A stretch of 38,327 nucleotides of DNA from Ghiorsea sp. (GCA_027055255.1 JALUNK010000064.1:1-38327), one strand, 5' to 3'. Counted from the stretch's first letter, positions 25,991 to 36,304 are shown. Translations and numbers: made by a program. Notes: generated by a model not told the origin, from the sequence alone.

Positions 25991-26959
25991 TTATTTCTCT
26001 TCAGCGGACTCAGAAGTCCAGCCATCAACTTCCATGCCCAAAGCAAGACCCATACTTTCCAACACCACTTTAATCTCAGTCAAAGACTTGCGACCAAAGT
26101 TTGGCGTGCGCAGCATTTCTTGCTCGGTACGTTGTACCAAATCACCAACATAAAATACATTGTCACTTTTCAAACAATTCATTGAGCGTACTGATAGGTC
26201 TAAATGATCGATAGGCTGGCTCAACAAGTCAGCAACATTATCACCAGCATCTTCGCTTTCATCTGCAACTTCAACCACATCAAAATCAACAAAAACATTC
26301 AATTGTTCTTGGAACATTGCAGCAGCAGCACTAATTGCATCTTGCGGCGTAAGTGAACCGTCAGTTTCTACTTCCATAATCAGCTTATCATAGTTAGTTT
26401 TTTTACTTACACGTGCATTTTCAACACGCATAGCAACGCGACGGATTGGAGAGTAAGAGGCATCAATCAAAAGGAAACCCTTAGGACGCTCTTCTTCTTC
26501 ACGGTCTTGAGCAGGGTCATAACCACGACCTTTTTCAGCAACCAATTCCATTTTTAATTTACCGTCTTCATTCAAATGTGCGATAATTAATTCAGGGTTC
26601 AACACTGACACACCTGCAGGACACTTAATGTCTGCAGCGGTTACCACAGCAGGACCCTTGGCATCAATTGTCAATGTTTCTGCAGAATCACCGCTCAAAT
26701 GAACATCAAGTTCTTTTAGCGTAAGAATCATATCTACTACGTCTTCACGGACACCATTGATAGAATCAAATTCATGCATCACACCATCAAAGGCTGCAGA
26801 TGTAATCGCACCACCTGGCAACGAAGACAAAAGCATACGACGCAAGCCGTTACCAATAGTTGTGCCAAAGCCACGCTCAAGAGGTTCGAAAACAATCTTG
26901 GCTGAACGGCCTGCTACCACTTCTTCAATCGAAATCGAACGCGGATTAATCAGTTCCAT
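25991..26959 (-). CDS. rpoA: RNA polymerase alpha subunit
   Basis: Alpha starts RNA polymerase assembly with its N-terminal domain and contacts activators and UP elements with its C-terminal domain. The 322-residue product has the N-terminal dimer domain ([20 protein letters not shown] at about residues 28-47) and a C-terminal domain with [20 protein letters not shown], which keeps the DNA-binding arginine, and [12 protein letters not shown]. The linker is acidic. The place between rpsD and rplQ is the standard alpha-operon order. Confidence 0.98.
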   Translation of the reverse strand: MELINPRSISIEEVVAGRSAKIVFEPLERGFGTTIGNGLRRMLLSSLPGGAITSAAFDGVMHEFDSINGVREDVVDMILTLKELDVHLSGDSAETLTIDAKGPAVVTAADIKCPAGVSVLNPELIIAHLNEDGKLKMELVAEKGRGYDPAQDREEEERPKGFLLIDASYSPIRRVAMRVENARVSKKTNYDKLIMEVETDGSLTPQDAISAAAAMFQEQLNVFVDFDVVEVADESEDAGDNVADLLSQPIDHLDLSVRSMNCLKSDNVFYVGDLVQRTEQEMLRTPNFGRKSLTEIKVVLESMGLALGMEVDGWTSESAEEK

Positions 26960-26978
26960 ATTATTACCAACCTCTTAA

Positions 26979-27608
26979 TTATTTAGAATACAATTCTACG
27001 ATGAGTTGTTCGCGAATACCAGCATCTAACTGGTCACGTACTGGAAGCTCACGATAAACACCTTGGCGCTGTTGCAAGTCAACATCTAACCATTCAGGCG
27101 CACCTTTCTGACCAGCCGCTTCAACAGAAGCATTGATACGCAAGTGCTCTTTTGCAGCATCAACCAAACCAATGGTATCGCCTGCTTTAACGCGGTATGA
27201 AGGAACATTTAAAACAGAACCATTCACTTCAATTTGCTTATGACGAACAATCTGACGTGCTTCGGTACGTGATGACGCAAAGCCCATGCGATATACTACA
27301 TTATCCAAACGGCTTTCAAGAAGCTGCAACAATGTTGTACCCGTAATACCTGTCATTTTATCGGCATCTTTGTAGTAACGAAGAAATTGTTTTTCTTGTA
27401 ACCCATAGATACGTTTTACTTTTTGTTTTTCACGCAACTGAATACCATAGTTGGATACCTTTACGCGACGGCCTTGACCATGCATACCTGGAGGAAACGG
27501 ACGCTCTTCCATTGGGCACTTTGCCGAATAACATTTTGAACCTTTAAGGAAAAGTTTTTCGCCTTCACGACGACAAAGACGACACTTTGCTTCTAAATAA
27601 CGAGCCAT
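26979..27608 (-). CDS. rpsD: Ribosomal protein S4
   Basis: S4 starts 30S assembly on 16S rRNA and represses its own operon in several bacteria. The 209-residue product keeps the zinc-type N-terminus with Cys residues (CRLCRREGEKLFLKGSKC and AKCPMEERP), so it is the cysteine-containing form. The S4 domain (LESRLDNVVYRMGFASSRTEA, then VRHKQIEVNG) is intact. Position in the alpha operon is standard. Confidence 0.97.
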   Translation of the reverse strand: MARYLEAKCRLCRREGEKLFLKGSKCYSAKCPMEERPFPPGMHGQGRRVKVSNYGIQLREKQKVKRIYGLQEKQFLRYYKDADKMTGITGTTLLQLLESRLDNVVYRMGFASSRTEARQIVRHKQIEVNGSVLNVPSYRVKAGDTIGLVDAAKEHLRINASVEAAGQKGAPEWLDVDLQQRQGVYRELPVRDQLDAGIREQLIVELYSK

Positions 27609-27620
27609 GCTATATTACCC

Positions 27621-28007
27621 CTAAACCCGACGACGCTTGGATGGGCGACAACCATTGTGTGGAATCGGCGTCACGTCGCGAATTGATGTTACGTTTAAAC
27701 CAACAGCTGCAATTGCTCGCATTGCTGATTCGCGACCAGAACCTGGCCCTTTAACCAAAACTGCTACATTTTTCACACCATGATCCATAGCTTTCGTTGC
27801 TGCTTCTTCAGCTGCAACCTGCGCCGCGAACGGTGTACTTTTACGAGAACCTTTAAATCCTGCACCACCACTGGTCGCCCAGCTGATTGTGTTTCCAGAT
27901 TCATCTGCAAATGTAATGATTGTGTTGTTAAAAGAAGCTTTAATGTGTGCCACAGCGTTTGCAATATTCTTGCGTACGCGCTTCTTGGTTACTTTTGCTT
28001 TAGCCAT
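27621..28007 (-). CDS. rpsK: Ribosomal protein S11
   Basis: S11 lines the platform of the small subunit. The 128-residue product has [20 protein letters not shown] early on and ends [20 protein letters not shown], the conserved C-terminus. The length is normal, and it lies between rpsM and rpsD. Confidence 0.98.
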   Translation of the reverse strand: MAKAKVTKKRVRKNIANAVAHIKASFNNTIITFADESGNTISWATSGGAGFKGSRKSTPFAAQVAAEEAATKAMDHGVKNVAVLVKGPGSGRESAMRAIAAVGLNVTSIRDVTPIPHNGCRPSKRRRV

Positions 28008-28021
28008 TATTCAACCCAGCC

Positions 28022-28390
28022 TTACTTCTTCTTACCGGCAACAGCCCGACGAGGACCTTTGCGAGTACGAGCATTTGTTTTACTTTTCTGACCACGAACA
28101 GGTAAACCCTTACGATGGCGCAAACCACGATAGCAACCTAAATCCGTAAGACGCTTGATGTTCATCAAAACTTCACGGCGAAGGTCGCCTTCAATTTTGT
28201 AATCATCATTCAAAAGATTACGGATATTATCTACTTGTTCATCTGTTAATGCATTAACTCGAGTATCCGGGTCAATTTTTAATTTTTCTAAAACTTCAGA
28301 CGCGCGAGACGCACCTACACCAAAGATGTAAGTCAGTGCGATCACAACACGTTTCTGAGTTGGTATGTTTACACCAGCTATTCGAGCCAT
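28022..28390 (-). CDS. rpsM: Ribosomal protein S13
   Basis: S13 sits at the head of the small subunit and contacts L5 and tRNA. The 122-residue product begins [20 protein letters not shown], has [15 protein letters not shown] and [11 protein letters not shown] near the end, and closes with a basic Lys-rich tail. Position after rpmJ is the standard order. Confidence 0.98.
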   Translation of the reverse strand: MARIAGVNIPTQKRVVIALTYIFGVGASRASEVLEKLKIDPDTRVNALTDEQVDNIRNLLNDDYKIEGDLRREVLMNIKRLTDLGCYRGLRHRKGLPVRGQKSKTNARTRKGPRRAVAGKKK

Positions 28391-28419
28391 TTATGCCACC
28401 TTCTTCAATACAGTCATCA

Positions 28420-28533
28420 TTAACCCTGGCGCTGCTTATGGCGTGGATTTTCGCAAATAATGCGAACCACGCCTTTACGACGGATTACCTGACATTTCAA
28501 ACACATTTTCTTTACAGACGCACGAACTTTCAC
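28420..28533 (-). CDS. rpmJ: Ribosomal protein L36
   Basis: The 37-residue product reads [14 protein letters not shown] ... [12 protein letters not shown]. The four zinc ligands Cys11, Cys14, Cys27 and His32 are all present, so this is the zinc-binding form. The start codon is GTG, fixed by GGAGG seven bases upstream; translation then gives the exact family start MKVRAS. The gene lies between infA and rpsM, as in many bacteria. Confidence 0.95.
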   Translation of the reverse strand: MKVRASVKKMCLKCQVIRRKGVVRIICENPRHKQRQG

Positions 28534-28569
28534 AGTACGCCCTCCATCATGCACAGCAACAAAGCTGTG

Positions 28570-28788
28570 TTATTTTTCGCGGTAACTAATGCGACCGCGA
28601 CTCAAGTCGTAAGGTGAAATATCTACTTTAACCTTATCGCCTGGGAGAATGCGAATATAATACTTACGCATCTTCCCTGAAATTGTACATAATACTTCAT
28701 GACCATTTTCAAGTTTTACCTTAAACATAGCATTAGGTAGCTTCTCAACCACCTCGCCAGCCATTTCAATAATATCTTCTTTAGCCAT
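28570..28788 (-). CDS. infA: Translation initiation factor IF-1
   Basis: IF-1 blocks the A site during initiation. The 72-residue product is a single S1/OB domain beginning [20 protein letters not shown], with [20 protein letters not shown] and [12 protein letters not shown] at the end, an almost textbook match. It follows adk with a one-base gap. Confidence 0.98.
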   Translation of the reverse strand: MAKEDIIEMAGEVVEKLPNAMFKVKLENGHEVLCTISGKMRKYYIRILPGDKVKVDISPYDLSRGRISYREK

Positions 28789-28789
28789 G

Positions 28790-29434
28790 TTATCCTTTTA
28801 CTGCAACAAGAAGAGAAGCATACACTTCATCCATTCCCGCTTCAGCGTTCACTTTACAAAACTCTTCTTCATCACCATAAAAATCTAGCAATGGAGCTGT
28901 TTGCTCAGCATATACTTCAAGGCGCTGTGATATAACTTCTTCAGTATCATCAGCTCTTTGATATAAAGAACCACCACACTTATCACACTGCCCCTCAATT
29001 TTGGGTGGCGAATAATGCCGATGAAATCCAAAACCGCAAGCACTACATGTTAAGCGACCTGTTAAGCGTTCCAACAGTGCATTTTTTGAAGCATCCATGA
29101 AGACAACATGGTCAATTTTAAGCCCATGTTTGTCCAACATTTCATTCAAAGCTTTGGCTTGCGCAACATTGCGAGGGAATCCATCTAATAGAAAACCGCC
29201 CTTTGCATCATCTGCAGTAATACGCTCTTCGATTAAACCAATCACCAAATCATCAGTCACCAGTTTTCCAGCATCCATAAAAGCTTTCGCCTTTAAACCT
29301 AGTTCTGTTTGTTCAGCAACTGCGGCCCTTAAAAGGTCACCCATAGCCAAATGAACAATTTTAAATTCTTCAGCTAGCTTAACACCCTGTGTACCTTTAC
29401 CAACACCAGGTGGTCCAAACAGAATAATATTCAT
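28790..29434 (-). CDS. adk: Adenylate kinase, zinc-LID type
   Basis: Adk interconverts AMP, ADP and ATP. The 214-residue product has the P-loop GPPGVGKGT at residues 7-15 and DGFPRN near residue 84. The long LID carries Cys130, Cys133, Cys150 and Cys153, which form a structural zinc site as in many Gram-positive enzymes; the E. coli enzyme lacks these. The start codon overlaps the secY stop by one base. Placement between secY and infA is common in Gram-positive bacteria and not in gammaproteobacteria. Confidence 0.97.
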   Translation of the reverse strand: MNIILFGPPGVGKGTQGVKLAEEFKIVHLAMGDLLRAAVAEQTELGLKAKAFMDAGKLVTDDLVIGLIEERITADDAKGGFLLDGFPRNVAQAKALNEMLDKHGLKIDHVVFMDASKNALLERLTGRLTCSACGFGFHRHYSPPKIEGQCDKCGGSLYQRADDTEEVISQRLEVYAEQTAPLLDFYGDEEEFCKVNAEAGMDEVYASLLVAVKG

Positions 29435-30759
29435 TAACGACGTTTCAACTTGGCTTGCTTCATTAAGCCTTCATACTGATGCGACATCAAATGTGATTGA
29501 ACCTGTGCCATGGTATCCATAGTAACTACCACGATAATCAACAGGCTTGTACCACCAAAATAAAAAGGTACACCAAACGTACTAATCAACCACTCAGGCA
29601 ACAAACAGACTAAAGTTACATAAACTGCACCAACAACTGTGATGCGTGTTAGTACTGAATCAATATACTTAGCAGTATTTTGACCTGGACGAATGCCAGG
29701 AATAAAACCACCTGCTTTTTTCAGATTGTCCGCTGTATCTTTAGGGTTAAATACAATTGCCGTATAAAAGAAGCAGAAGAATGCAACCAATGCACTAAAT
29801 ATGACCAAATACAGCCACTGACCTGGCGCCATCATGGCCGCAATGTCTCCAATCCATTCAAAACCTTCCGCATCTTTTGTAAATTGACCAAATGTTGCAG
29901 GCAACAAAATTAAACTTGAAGCAAAAATTGGAGGAATTACACCCGCAGTATTTAGCTTCAAAGGCAAAAATGACGATTGACCACCAAACATTTTATTGCC
30001 TACCTGACGTTTGGCATATTGCACAGGAATCCTGCGCTGTGCTCGTTCAAACCAAACCACTGCATAGGTTACAACAAGAAGCATCAATAAAATTGCCAAT
30101 ACGCCTAGCGCCGTGTACTCACCTGTTCTTGCAAGCTCTAATGTGCCGCCAATAGCACTTGGCAACCCAGCCACGATACCCGCAAAGATGATCAATGAAA
30201 TACCATTGCCAATGCCACGCTCTGTAATTTGTTCTCCTAACCACATTAAAAAGATAGTACCTGAAACCAGTGTGATTACGGTGATTATTCTAAAATCAAG
30301 TCCTGCATCAATCACCACAGGGCGACCACCCACAGAGAAGGACTCCAAACCAATGGACATACCTACCGCTTGGAACACTGCTAAAAATACCGTTCCATAG
30401 CGTGTATATTGCGTAATTTTACGACGACCTGCTTCACCTTCTTTCTTCAATTGCTCAAGCTTAGGTGAAACCACCTGTAACAACTGCATGATAATCGATG
30501 CCGAAATGTATGGCATGATACCCAATGCAAAAATAGTTAAGCGTGAAAGTGCACCACCAGAAAACATATCAAACAAACCCAATAAAGAGTTTGACGTTTG
30601 ATCAAAAAATTGAGCCAATACCTGAGCATCAATCCCTGGAACAGGAATATGTGCACCAATGCGGTAAACCACAAGCATCGCCAACACGAATAAGATACGT
30701 TGTTTGAGTTCTCCAACCTTACCAATACTGGCAAGTCCGCCGAGTTGTGGTTGTTGCAT
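29434..30759 (-). CDS. secY: Sec translocon subunit SecY
   Basis: SecY is the protein-conducting channel of the inner membrane. The 441-residue product has about ten membrane helices, GAHIPVPGID near the start of the first loop and MPYISASIIMQLL in the plug region, FKKAGGF-like NLKKAGGFIPGIRPG near residue 345, and a basic C-terminus KLKRR. It lies three bases after rplO, in the usual spc-operon place. Confidence 0.98.
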   Translation of the reverse strand: MQQPQLGGLASIGKVGELKQRILFVLAMLVVYRIGAHIPVPGIDAQVLAQFFDQTSNSLLGLFDMFSGGALSRLTIFALGIMPYISASIIMQLLQVVSPKLEQLKKEGEAGRRKITQYTRYGTVFLAVFQAVGMSIGLESFSVGGRPVVIDAGLDFRIITVITLVSGTIFLMWLGEQITERGIGNGISLIIFAGIVAGLPSAIGGTLELARTGEYTALGVLAILLMLLVVTYAVVWFERAQRRIPVQYAKRQVGNKMFGGQSSFLPLKLNTAGVIPPIFASSLILLPATFGQFTKDAEGFEWIGDIAAMMAPGQWLYLVIFSALVAFFCFFYTAIVFNPKDTADNLKKAGGFIPGIRPGQNTAKYIDSVLTRITVVGAVYVTLVCLLPEWLISTFGVPFYFGGTSLLIIVVVTMDTMAQVQSHLMSHQYEGLMKQAKLKRR

Positions 30760-30762
30760 GAA

Positions 30763-31206
30763 TTAAGCCGAAACTGCGACTGAACCACCAGCAGCTTCAA
30801 TTTTCTTGATTGCTGATGGTGATGCTTTAGCTACAGAGATTGTGGCTGCCTTATCAAGGTCGCCTGATGCTAACAATTTGATAGGATCAACAGCGTTGCG
30901 CACAAGACCTGCCGCATACAATGCAGCAGCATCAATTGTTGAACCTGCTTCGAACGAAGCAAGTTGCCCAACGTTAACCAATTGATACGTTGTGCGTGAA
31001 AGCGGTGTAAAACCGCGCTTAGGTAGACGTCGAATTAAAGGCATTTGACCACCCTCAAATCCACGCATCACACCACCACCAGAACGAGACTTTTGACCTT
31101 TGTGACCACGACCACCCGTTTTACCATGACCTGTGCCAATACCACAGCCCAAACGCTTACGATTACGGCGTTGACCTTTACTTGATTGAATATCGTTTAA
31201 TTTCAT
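30763..31206 (-). CDS. rplO: Ribosomal protein L15
   Basis: The 147-residue product has the Gly/Arg-rich N-terminus (GCGIGTGHGKTGGRGHKGQK) and GFEGGQMPLIRRLPKRGF, both diagnostic of L15, which binds 23S rRNA late in large-subunit assembly. It lies between rpmD and secY. Confidence 0.98.
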   Translation of the reverse strand: MKLNDIQSSKGQRRNRKRLGCGIGTGHGKTGGRGHKGQKSRSGGGVMRGFEGGQMPLIRRLPKRGFTPLSRTTYQLVNVGQLASFEAGSTIDAAALYAAGLVRNAVDPIKLLASGDLDKAATISVAKASPSAIKKIEAAGGSVAVSA

Positions 31207-31226
31207 TGTTGTCTCCGAACGATTAC

Positions 31227-31412
31227 TTAAGACTCTTCAACAGCAACAAGGTGACGAACTTTATTCACCATACCTCGAGTTGAAGGCGTATCTTCAAGTT
31301 CTACAACTTGATGCATACGGCGGAAGCCTAGACCACGCAATGTGGCATTTTGATCTTTAGGGTATCCAATACCACTTTTGATCTGACGGATTTTAAAAGT
31401 TTTCTTAGCCAT
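31227..31412 (-). CDS. rpmD: Ribosomal protein L30
   Basis: The 61-residue product has KIRQIKSGIGYPKDQNATL and LGFRRMHQVVELEDTPSTRG, the L30 signature. L30 is absent in some lineages, so its presence is informative. It lies between rpsE and rplO. Confidence 0.96.
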   Translation of the reverse strand: MAKKTFKIRQIKSGIGYPKDQNATLRGLGFRRMHQVVELEDTPSTRGMVNKVRHLVAVEES

Positions 31413-31430
31413 TATCTCTTAACCTCTGAC

Positions 31431-31910
31431 TCAGGAAGCTTTGCCACGGCGAGCCGCAACCTGACTTGGACTTTCCAAACTTTTTAAGCCATTAAAGGTA
31501 GCACGAACAACATTAATTGGGTTACGTGAACCATGTGCCTTCGTCAAAATATCTTTAATACCAACGGCTTCAATCACAGCACGAACTGCAGCACCTGCAA
31601 TTACACCCGTACCTTCAGTTGCTGGTTTCAACATCACACGTGATGCATCTTGAATACCTGTTGTTTGATAAAAAATTGTGCCATCTTTACGAGGAATGAA
31701 TACCAAGTTCTTACGTGCAATTTCATTAGCCTTACGAATCGCTTCTGGCACTTCTTTAGCTTTAGCATAACCAAAACCAACATGCCCATCACCATCACCA
31801 ACAACCATCAATGCCGCAAAACCAAATCTACGACCACCTGCCACAACTTTGGCAACACGGTTAATATGAACAAGCTTTTCAGTTAGCTCAAGTTCTTCTG
31901 CGTTAATCAT
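31431..31910 (-). CDS. rpsE: Ribosomal protein S5
   Basis: S5 helps with decoding accuracy at the mRNA entry side. The 159-residue product has the double-stranded RNA-binding-like N-domain ([20 protein letters not shown], then [17 protein letters not shown]) and the C-domain [20 protein letters not shown]. Length is normal, and the order rplR-rpsE-rpmD is standard. Confidence 0.98.
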   Translation of the reverse strand: MINAEELELTEKLVHINRVAKVVAGGRRFGFAALMVVGDGDGHVGFGYAKAKEVPEAIRKANEIARKNLVFIPRKDGTIFYQTTGIQDASRVMLKPATEGTGVIAGAAVRAVIEAVGIKDILTKAHGSRNPINVVRATFNGLKSLESPSQVAARRGKAS

Positions 31911-31920
31911 TCACTATCTC

Positions 31921-32274
31921 CTAGAACTTCAGACCAGCAGCACGTGCTGCTTCAGCCAAAGCTTGAACACGACCATGGTAAGGATATGAACCACGATCAA
32001 AAGCTAAATTCTCTAATTTTTTCTTCATTGCACGCTCGCCAAGTAGTTTCCCAACTGCTTCTGCACCTTCACGACCACCGCCGTTTTTAATGCTTTCGTC
32101 CAAGCTTGATGCAGACACCAAAGTTTCACCTTTAGCATCATCAATAATTTGAGCATAGATATTCCGTGAAGAACGGAAAATACTGATACGCAAACGCCCT
32201 GAAGCTTTTACTTTCGCACGAACACGTCGAGCACGACGTATATTTGCATTTTTTTCATAACGTTTTACAGCCAC
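31921..32274 (-). CDS. rplR: Ribosomal protein L18
   Basis: L18 binds 5S rRNA. The 117-residue product has the basic N-terminus ([19 protein letters not shown]), [18 protein letters not shown], and the C-terminal [20 protein letters not shown] segment typical of bacterial L18. It lies between rplF and rpsE. Confidence 0.97.
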   Translation of the reverse strand: MAVKRYEKNANIRRARRVRAKVKASGRLRISIFRSSRNIYAQIIDDAKGETLVSASSLDESIKNGGGREGAEAVGKLLGERAMKKKLENLAFDRGSYPYHGRVQALAEAARAAGLKF

Positions 32275-32301
32275 TGAAACGTCTCCTATCCTAGCAAGCT
32301 A

Positions 32302-32835
32302 TTAAGCTCGTTTACCTTCTTTCATTGCAACATATTCATTTGTATAACGTACACCTTTACCTTTATAAGGCTCTGGCGGACGGAATGCACGAATTTCTGA
32401 TGCAACCTGACCAACTTTCTGTTTATCAAAACCAGAAATAATAATGTTAGATTTCTCTACCTTTGCTTCAATTCCATCAGGAATTGGATAAATCACAGGG
32501 TGAGAAAAACCCAAAGACAAATCAAGGTTTTTACCTTGAACCTTAGCACGGTAACCAACACCACGAAGCTCTAATGTTTTTTCAAAACCTTTACTCACAC
32601 CAATCACATTGTTTGCAACCAAAGAGCGTGACAAGCCAAAAAAAGATTTCATCTTTTTGTTGCCTAAGTCAGCACATTCAAATTGTAATTCAGTGCCTTC
32701 AACTTTCGCTGTTACACCTTTAAAAAGCGGAGATTCCAAAGAACCCTTTGCACCTTTTACTGTAATGCTTGATGCATTTACCGTTATTTCAACTCCAGAT
32801 GGAATTGCAACGGGCTGCTTACCAATACGAGACAT
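32302..32835 (-). CDS. rplF: Ribosomal protein L6
   Basis: L6 lies near the sarcin-ricin loop. The 177-residue product starts MSRIGKQPVAIPSGVEI, has GVSKGFEKTLELRGVGYRA in the middle and the C-terminal FRPPEPYKGKGVRYTNEYV, all diagnostic. Length is normal for the two-domain protein. Confidence 0.98.
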   Translation of the reverse strand: MSRIGKQPVAIPSGVEITVNASSITVKGAKGSLESPLFKGVTAKVEGTELQFECADLGNKKMKSFFGLSRSLVANNVIGVSKGFEKTLELRGVGYRAKVQGKNLDLSLGFSHPVIYPIPDGIEAKVEKSNIIISGFDKQKVGQVASEIRAFRPPEPYKGKGVRYTNEYVAMKEGKRA

Positions 32836-32847
32836 AGTAATTTACCT

Positions 32848-33243
32848 CTAAAACACTGTACAAAGAATTTCGCCACCGATGTTCTTGGTGCGTGCATCTT
32901 TGTCAGTCATAAGACCTTGTGAAGTGCTGATAACAGCAATACCATATCCGTTGCGAACACGTGGCAAATCTGTTGCTGACGCGTACATACGACGTCCAGA
33001 TTTAGAAATACGTGTAATCTCACGGATTGCTGGCTGACCTTCATCATCATAACGTAGTGTCAAACGCAAATAGCGATGACCTTTATAGTTATAAGGTTTT
33101 CCAGCTTGAATATAACCTTCAGCTTTCAAAATTTGAGCGATTGAAACCAAGGTATTACTACCTGGCATTTCCACTTTCTCAAGTCCTGCTTGCTGTGCGT
33201 TGCGAATGCGGGTTAACATGTCCGCAATACGATCCATCATCAT
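32848..33243 (-). CDS. rpsH: Ribosomal protein S8
   Basis: S8 binds helix 21 of 16S rRNA and represses the spc operon in E. coli. The 131-residue product has DRIADMLTRIRNAQQAG near the start and VISTSQGLMTDKDARTKNIGGE near the end, the family signature. Three ATG codons in a row begin the gene and GGAG lies upstream, so the exact start is open by one or two codons. Confidence 0.97.
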   Translation of the reverse strand: MMMDRIADMLTRIRNAQQAGLEKVEMPGSNTLVSIAQILKAEGYIQAGKPYNYKGHRYLRLTLRYDDEGQPAIREITRISKSGRRMYASATDLPRVRNGYGIAVISTSQGLMTDKDARTKNIGGEILCTVF

Positions 33244-33262
33244 AAAACTATCTCCTACCCAA

Positions 33263-33448
33263 TTACCAGCTTGATTTTACCATGCCTGGGATTTCACCCG
33301 CCAATGCATGTTTTCTCAAGCAAATTCGACACATACCTAGTTTACGATAAACAGAATGTGGACGACCACATAACTGACAGCGCGTATAACCACGAACTTT
33401 GAACTTTGGTGTACGGTTACATTTAACCTTTAATGCCTTCGTTGCCAT
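33263..33448 (-). CDS. rpsN: Ribosomal protein S14, zinc-binding type
   Basis: The 61-residue product is the short, zinc-binding form of S14, with paired cysteines in CQLCGRPH and CRICLRKHA. The long non-zinc form of gammaproteobacteria has about 100 residues. The ATG at 33448 has AGGAG six bases upstream and is preferred to the TTG one codon earlier. Confidence 0.97.
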   Translation of the reverse strand: MATKALKVKCNRTPKFKVRGYTRCQLCGRPHSVYRKLGMCRICLRKHALAGEIPGMVKSSW

Positions 33449-33460
33449 CAAAAGCTCCTA

Positions 33461-34000
33461 TTAATTCCGAAAGGGCATACTGAATTGTTTCAACAGTGCG
33501 CGCCCTTCGTCATTTGTCTTTGCTGTAGTACAGATTGTAATATCCATACCACGAATTTTATCAATTTTATCATAATCAATTTCAGGGAAAATGATTTGCT
33601 CTTTTACACCCAAAGTGTAGTTGCCACGACCATCAAATGCTTTTGGACTAATGCCGCGGAAATCACGGATACGTGGAAGTGCAATATTCACCAAACGGTC
33701 AAAGAACTCCCACATGCGTTCACCACGAAGGGTAACACGACAGCCAACTGGCATGCCATCACGCAACTTAAAGTTTGCAATTGATTTACGCGATTTGGTC
33801 ACAACTGGTTTTTGACCAGAAAGAGCCAGCATATCTGTTAATGCGCCATCCAAAAGCTTGCGGTTTTGCGATGCTTCACCACAACCCATATTGATTACAA
33901 TTTTAGTAATCGCAGGAACTTCCATAACGTTTTTGTAATTCAGTTCTTTAATAAGCGCTGGTTTTACACGTTTATTATAATCTTCTCTCAAGCGTGCCAT
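33461..34000 (-). CDS. rplE: Ribosomal protein L5
   Basis: L5 binds 5S rRNA and contacts the P-site tRNA. I start it at the ATG at 34000, with TAGGAG nearby upstream, which gives the normal 179 residues and the family opening [20 protein letters not shown]; an in-frame extension to 34063 runs into the rplX coding region and is not credible. [11 protein letters not shown] and [20 protein letters not shown] are conserved. Confidence 0.97.
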   Translation of the reverse strand: MARLREDYNKRVKPALIKELNYKNVMEVPAITKIVINMGCGEASQNRKLLDGALTDMLALSGQKPVVTKSRKSIANFKLRDGMPVGCRVTLRGERMWEFFDRLVNIALPRIRDFRGISPKAFDGRGNYTLGVKEQIIFPEIDYDKIDKIRGMDITICTTAKTNDEGRALLKQFSMPFRN

Positions 34001-34010
34001 TGCACTACTC

Positions 34011-34340
34011 CTACTTGTCCAACACTTCGCCACATTTGCGGCAAGTGCGAACTTTACGACCATCTTCTAATGTTTTTAGACCCAAGCGAACACCTGTGTC
34101 ACATTTTGGGCAAACAAATTGAATATTTGAAATTTCCAAAGGTGCTTCACGTTCAATAATACCACCAGCATTTGCTTGCGATGCTTTCGTGTGACGCTTC
34201 ACCATGTTTACTTTAGCAACGATTACTTTGCCTTTTTCAGGAATCACGCGAGTAACTTTACCGCGAGCACCTTTATCACGACCAGTGATGACTACAACCT
34301 CATCACTGCTGCGAATACGATATTTTACGTTCGTAGACAT
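34011..34340 (-). CDS. rplX: Ribosomal protein L24
   Basis: L24 is an early assembly protein of the large subunit. The 109-residue product has the KOW motif ([17 protein letters not shown] at about residues 14-30), [13 protein letters not shown], and a C-terminal zinc ribbon with CPKC and CRKC pairs. The ribbon is degenerate in E. coli L24, so this is the cysteine-containing form. Confidence 0.97.
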   Translation of the reverse strand: MSTNVKYRIRSSDEVVVITGRDKGARGKVTRVIPEKGKVIVAKVNMVKRHTKASQANAGGIIEREAPLEISNIQFVCPKCDTGVRLGLKTLEDGRKVRTCRKCGEVLDK

Positions 34341-34355
34341 GCTAAATCCTCTTTG

Positions 34356-34724
34356 TTAAAGAACTTCTGGCGCAAGGGAAATAATTTTCATATATCCTTT
34401 CGCACGAAGTTCGCGGGTTACAGGGCCAAAAATACGCGTACCAATTGGCTCACCTTGTTTATTCAATAATACTGCAGCATTTTCATCAAAGCGAATCGAA
34501 CTTCCATCAGGACGACGAAATTCTTTAGCTACACGAACCACAACTGCACGTTGCACTTCACCTTTCTTCACTTTACCGCCCGGAATCACTTCCTTGACTG
34601 CAACAACAATCACATCACCAACACTTGCATAACGACGTTTTGAACCACCCAAAACTTTGATACAAGTCACACGACGTGCGCCTGAGTTATCTGCAACTTG
34701 CAGAACTGTTTCATTCTGAATCAT
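34356..34724 (-). CDS. rplN: Ribosomal protein L14
   Basis: L14 sits at the interface of the subunits. The 122-residue product starts [19 protein letters not shown] and contains [20 protein letters not shown] and [20 protein letters not shown], which are near-identical in most bacteria. It lies between rpsQ and rplX. Confidence 0.98.
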   Translation of the reverse strand: MIQNETVLQVADNSGARRVTCIKVLGGSKRRYASVGDVIVVAVKEVIPGGKVKKGEVQRAVVVRVAKEFRRPDGSSIRFDENAAVLLNKQGEPIGTRIFGPVTRELRAKGYMKIISLAPEVL

Positions 34725-34736
34725 CTGTTCAAACCC

Positions 34737-35003
34737 CTACAATTGCTCAGCACGTGTAACAACCTCATCCATCATCCAAGTCTTACGACGTGACAATGGA
34801 GGGCATTCAGAAATACGTACAGTATCACCAATGTTGCATGTGTTTTCCGCATCATGAGCCATATATTTTTTATGCGAGCTTACCGTCTTACGGTAGCGTG
34901 CATGCATAAATCTACGCTCAACTTGAACAACAACGGTCTTGTCACCTTTGTTACTCACAACAACACCTTCAAGGGTGCGTTTATTACTACTTACTTCACT
35001 CAT
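34737..35003 (-). CDS. rpsQ: Ribosomal protein S17
   Basis: S17 binds 16S rRNA early in assembly. The product, about 88 residues, has the OB fold with RTLEGVVVSNKGDKTVVVQV and the IGDTVRISECPPLSRRKTW signature. Two start codons are possible: the ATG at 35003 is eight bases from AAGAGG and is preferred, while the ATG at 35009 lies only two bases from it. Confidence 0.96.
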   Translation of the reverse strand: MSEVSSNKRTLEGVVVSNKGDKTVVVQVERRFMHARYRKTVSSHKKYMAHDAENTCNIGDTVRISECPPLSRRKTWMMDEVVTRAEQL

Positions 35004-35015
35004 TTCCATAACCTC

Positions 35016-35201
35016 TTAGCGACGCTCATTCAGAATTGTCTGAATACGTGCTATTTCACGGCGGTTTGCTGAAATACGGCTAGTATGCGTCAATTGCATA
35101 GTTGCTCTTTGGAATCTAAGCTTCATACCTTCTGCAGCCAATTCATCCATTTTTTCTTTCAATTCAGCGTCTTTCATTTCACGCAATTCTTTAGCTTTCA
35201 T
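35016..35201 (-). CDS. rpmC: Ribosomal protein L29
   Basis: L29 lies at the exit tunnel near L23. The 61-residue helical hairpin has [20 protein letters not shown] and the [19 protein letters not shown] segment of the family. Its start overlaps the rplP stop by four bases (ATGA). Confidence 0.96.
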   Translation of the reverse strand: MKAKELREMKDAELKEKMDELAAEGMKLRFQRATMQLTHTSRISANRREIARIQTILNERR

Positions 35202-35620
35202 CGTCCAACTCCACGCACTACAATTTTAGTGCGAATCGGCAATTTAGATGCCGCACGACCCAATGCTTCACGTGCCATCTCTTCATTCACGCCATCCATT
35301 TCAAAAAGAATGCGACCTGCGCGAACTGCAGCCACCCAATACTCTGGGGAACCTTTACCTTTACCCATACGAACCTCTGCAGGTTTTTTAGATACTGGTA
35401 AATCTGGAAACATGCGAATCCAAACACGCCCCTGACGCTTAATGTGACGGGTCATTGTAATACGAGCCGCTTCAATTTGACGTGCAGTAATACGACCTGG
35501 CTCCATAGCCTTGATGCCGAAATCACCAAAATTTAAACTTGCGCCGCGCGTTGCTTTACCACGAATGCGTTGAAGCTCTTTGTGGTGCTTGCGCCAGCGT
35601 ACTTTTTTCGGTTGTAACAT
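35198..35620 (-). CDS. rplP: Ribosomal protein L16
   Basis: L16 helps form the A site of the large subunit. The 140-residue product starts [20 protein letters not shown] and has [20 protein letters not shown] and the [20 protein letters not shown] segment, all diagnostic. It overlaps rpmC by four bases. Confidence 0.98.
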   Translation of the reverse strand: MLQPKKVRWRKHHKELQRIRGKATRGASLNFGDFGIKAMEPGRITARQIEAARITMTRHIKRQGRVWIRMFPDLPVSKKPAEVRMGKGKGSPEYWVAAVRAGRILFEMDGVNEEMAREALGRAASKLPIRTKIVVRGVGR

Positions 35621-35635
35621 AACTCTTAATCTCCG

Positions 35636-36292
35636 TTACGCGTTTGTAGCTTCTGCTTCGCTTACGCCAAGCTTCTCACCATTAAACACCCAAACTTTTA
35701 CACCAATAATGCCATATGTTGTTGCAGCTTCTGCTACACCATAATCAATCTCTGCACGCAAAGTATGCAAAGGTACGCGACCTTCACGATACCATTCCAT
35801 ACGAGCAATATCAGCACCACCCAAACGACCTGAACAGTTAATACGAACGCCTTTAGCACCCATACGCATTGCACCTTGAACTGCACGCTTCATCGCACGA
35901 CGAAATGCAACACGACGCTCCAATTGGAATGCTATGTTCTCAGCTACCAATTGTGCTTCAGCTTCAGGGCGTTTAATTTCAACAATATAAACTTGTACTT
36001 CTTGACCAAACGTATGCAACAATGCGTTACGTAACGCTTCAATCTCAGAACCTTTTCTGCCGATAATTACACCGGGGCGCGCAGTATGCACAGTTACTTT
36101 TACTTTACCAGCAGGTCTTTCAATAACGATACGAGATACACCCGCATGTTTCATTCTAGCCTTGATAAACCTACGCATTTTGATGTCTTCACGAAGCTGA
36201 CTACCAAAATCTTTATCTGATGCATACCAAACTGATTCCCAACCACGGGTAATACCAACTCGGAAACCAATTGGATTGACTTTTTGTCCCAT
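35636..36292 (-). CDS. rpsC: Ribosomal protein S3
   Basis: S3 forms part of the mRNA entry channel. The 218-residue product begins [20 protein letters not shown], contains the KH motif [19 protein letters not shown] and a C-terminal domain with [20 protein letters not shown]. Length is normal. Confidence 0.98.
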   Translation of the reverse strand: MGQKVNPIGFRVGITRGWESVWYASDKDFGSQLREDIKMRRFIKARMKHAGVSRIVIERPAGKVKVTVHTARPGVIIGRKGSEIEALRNALLHTFGQEVQVYIVEIKRPEAEAQLVAENIAFQLERRVAFRRAMKRAVQGAMRMGAKGVRINCSGRLGGADIARMEWYREGRVPLHTLRAEIDYGVAEAATTYGIIGVKVWVFNGEKLGVSEAEATNA

Positions 36293-36304
36293 TCCAGAAC
36301 TCCC

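Noticed and set aside
34001-34063. N-terminal extension of rplE
   Set aside because: It would run into the end of rplX; the ATG at 34000 has a good ribosome site and gives the family length.
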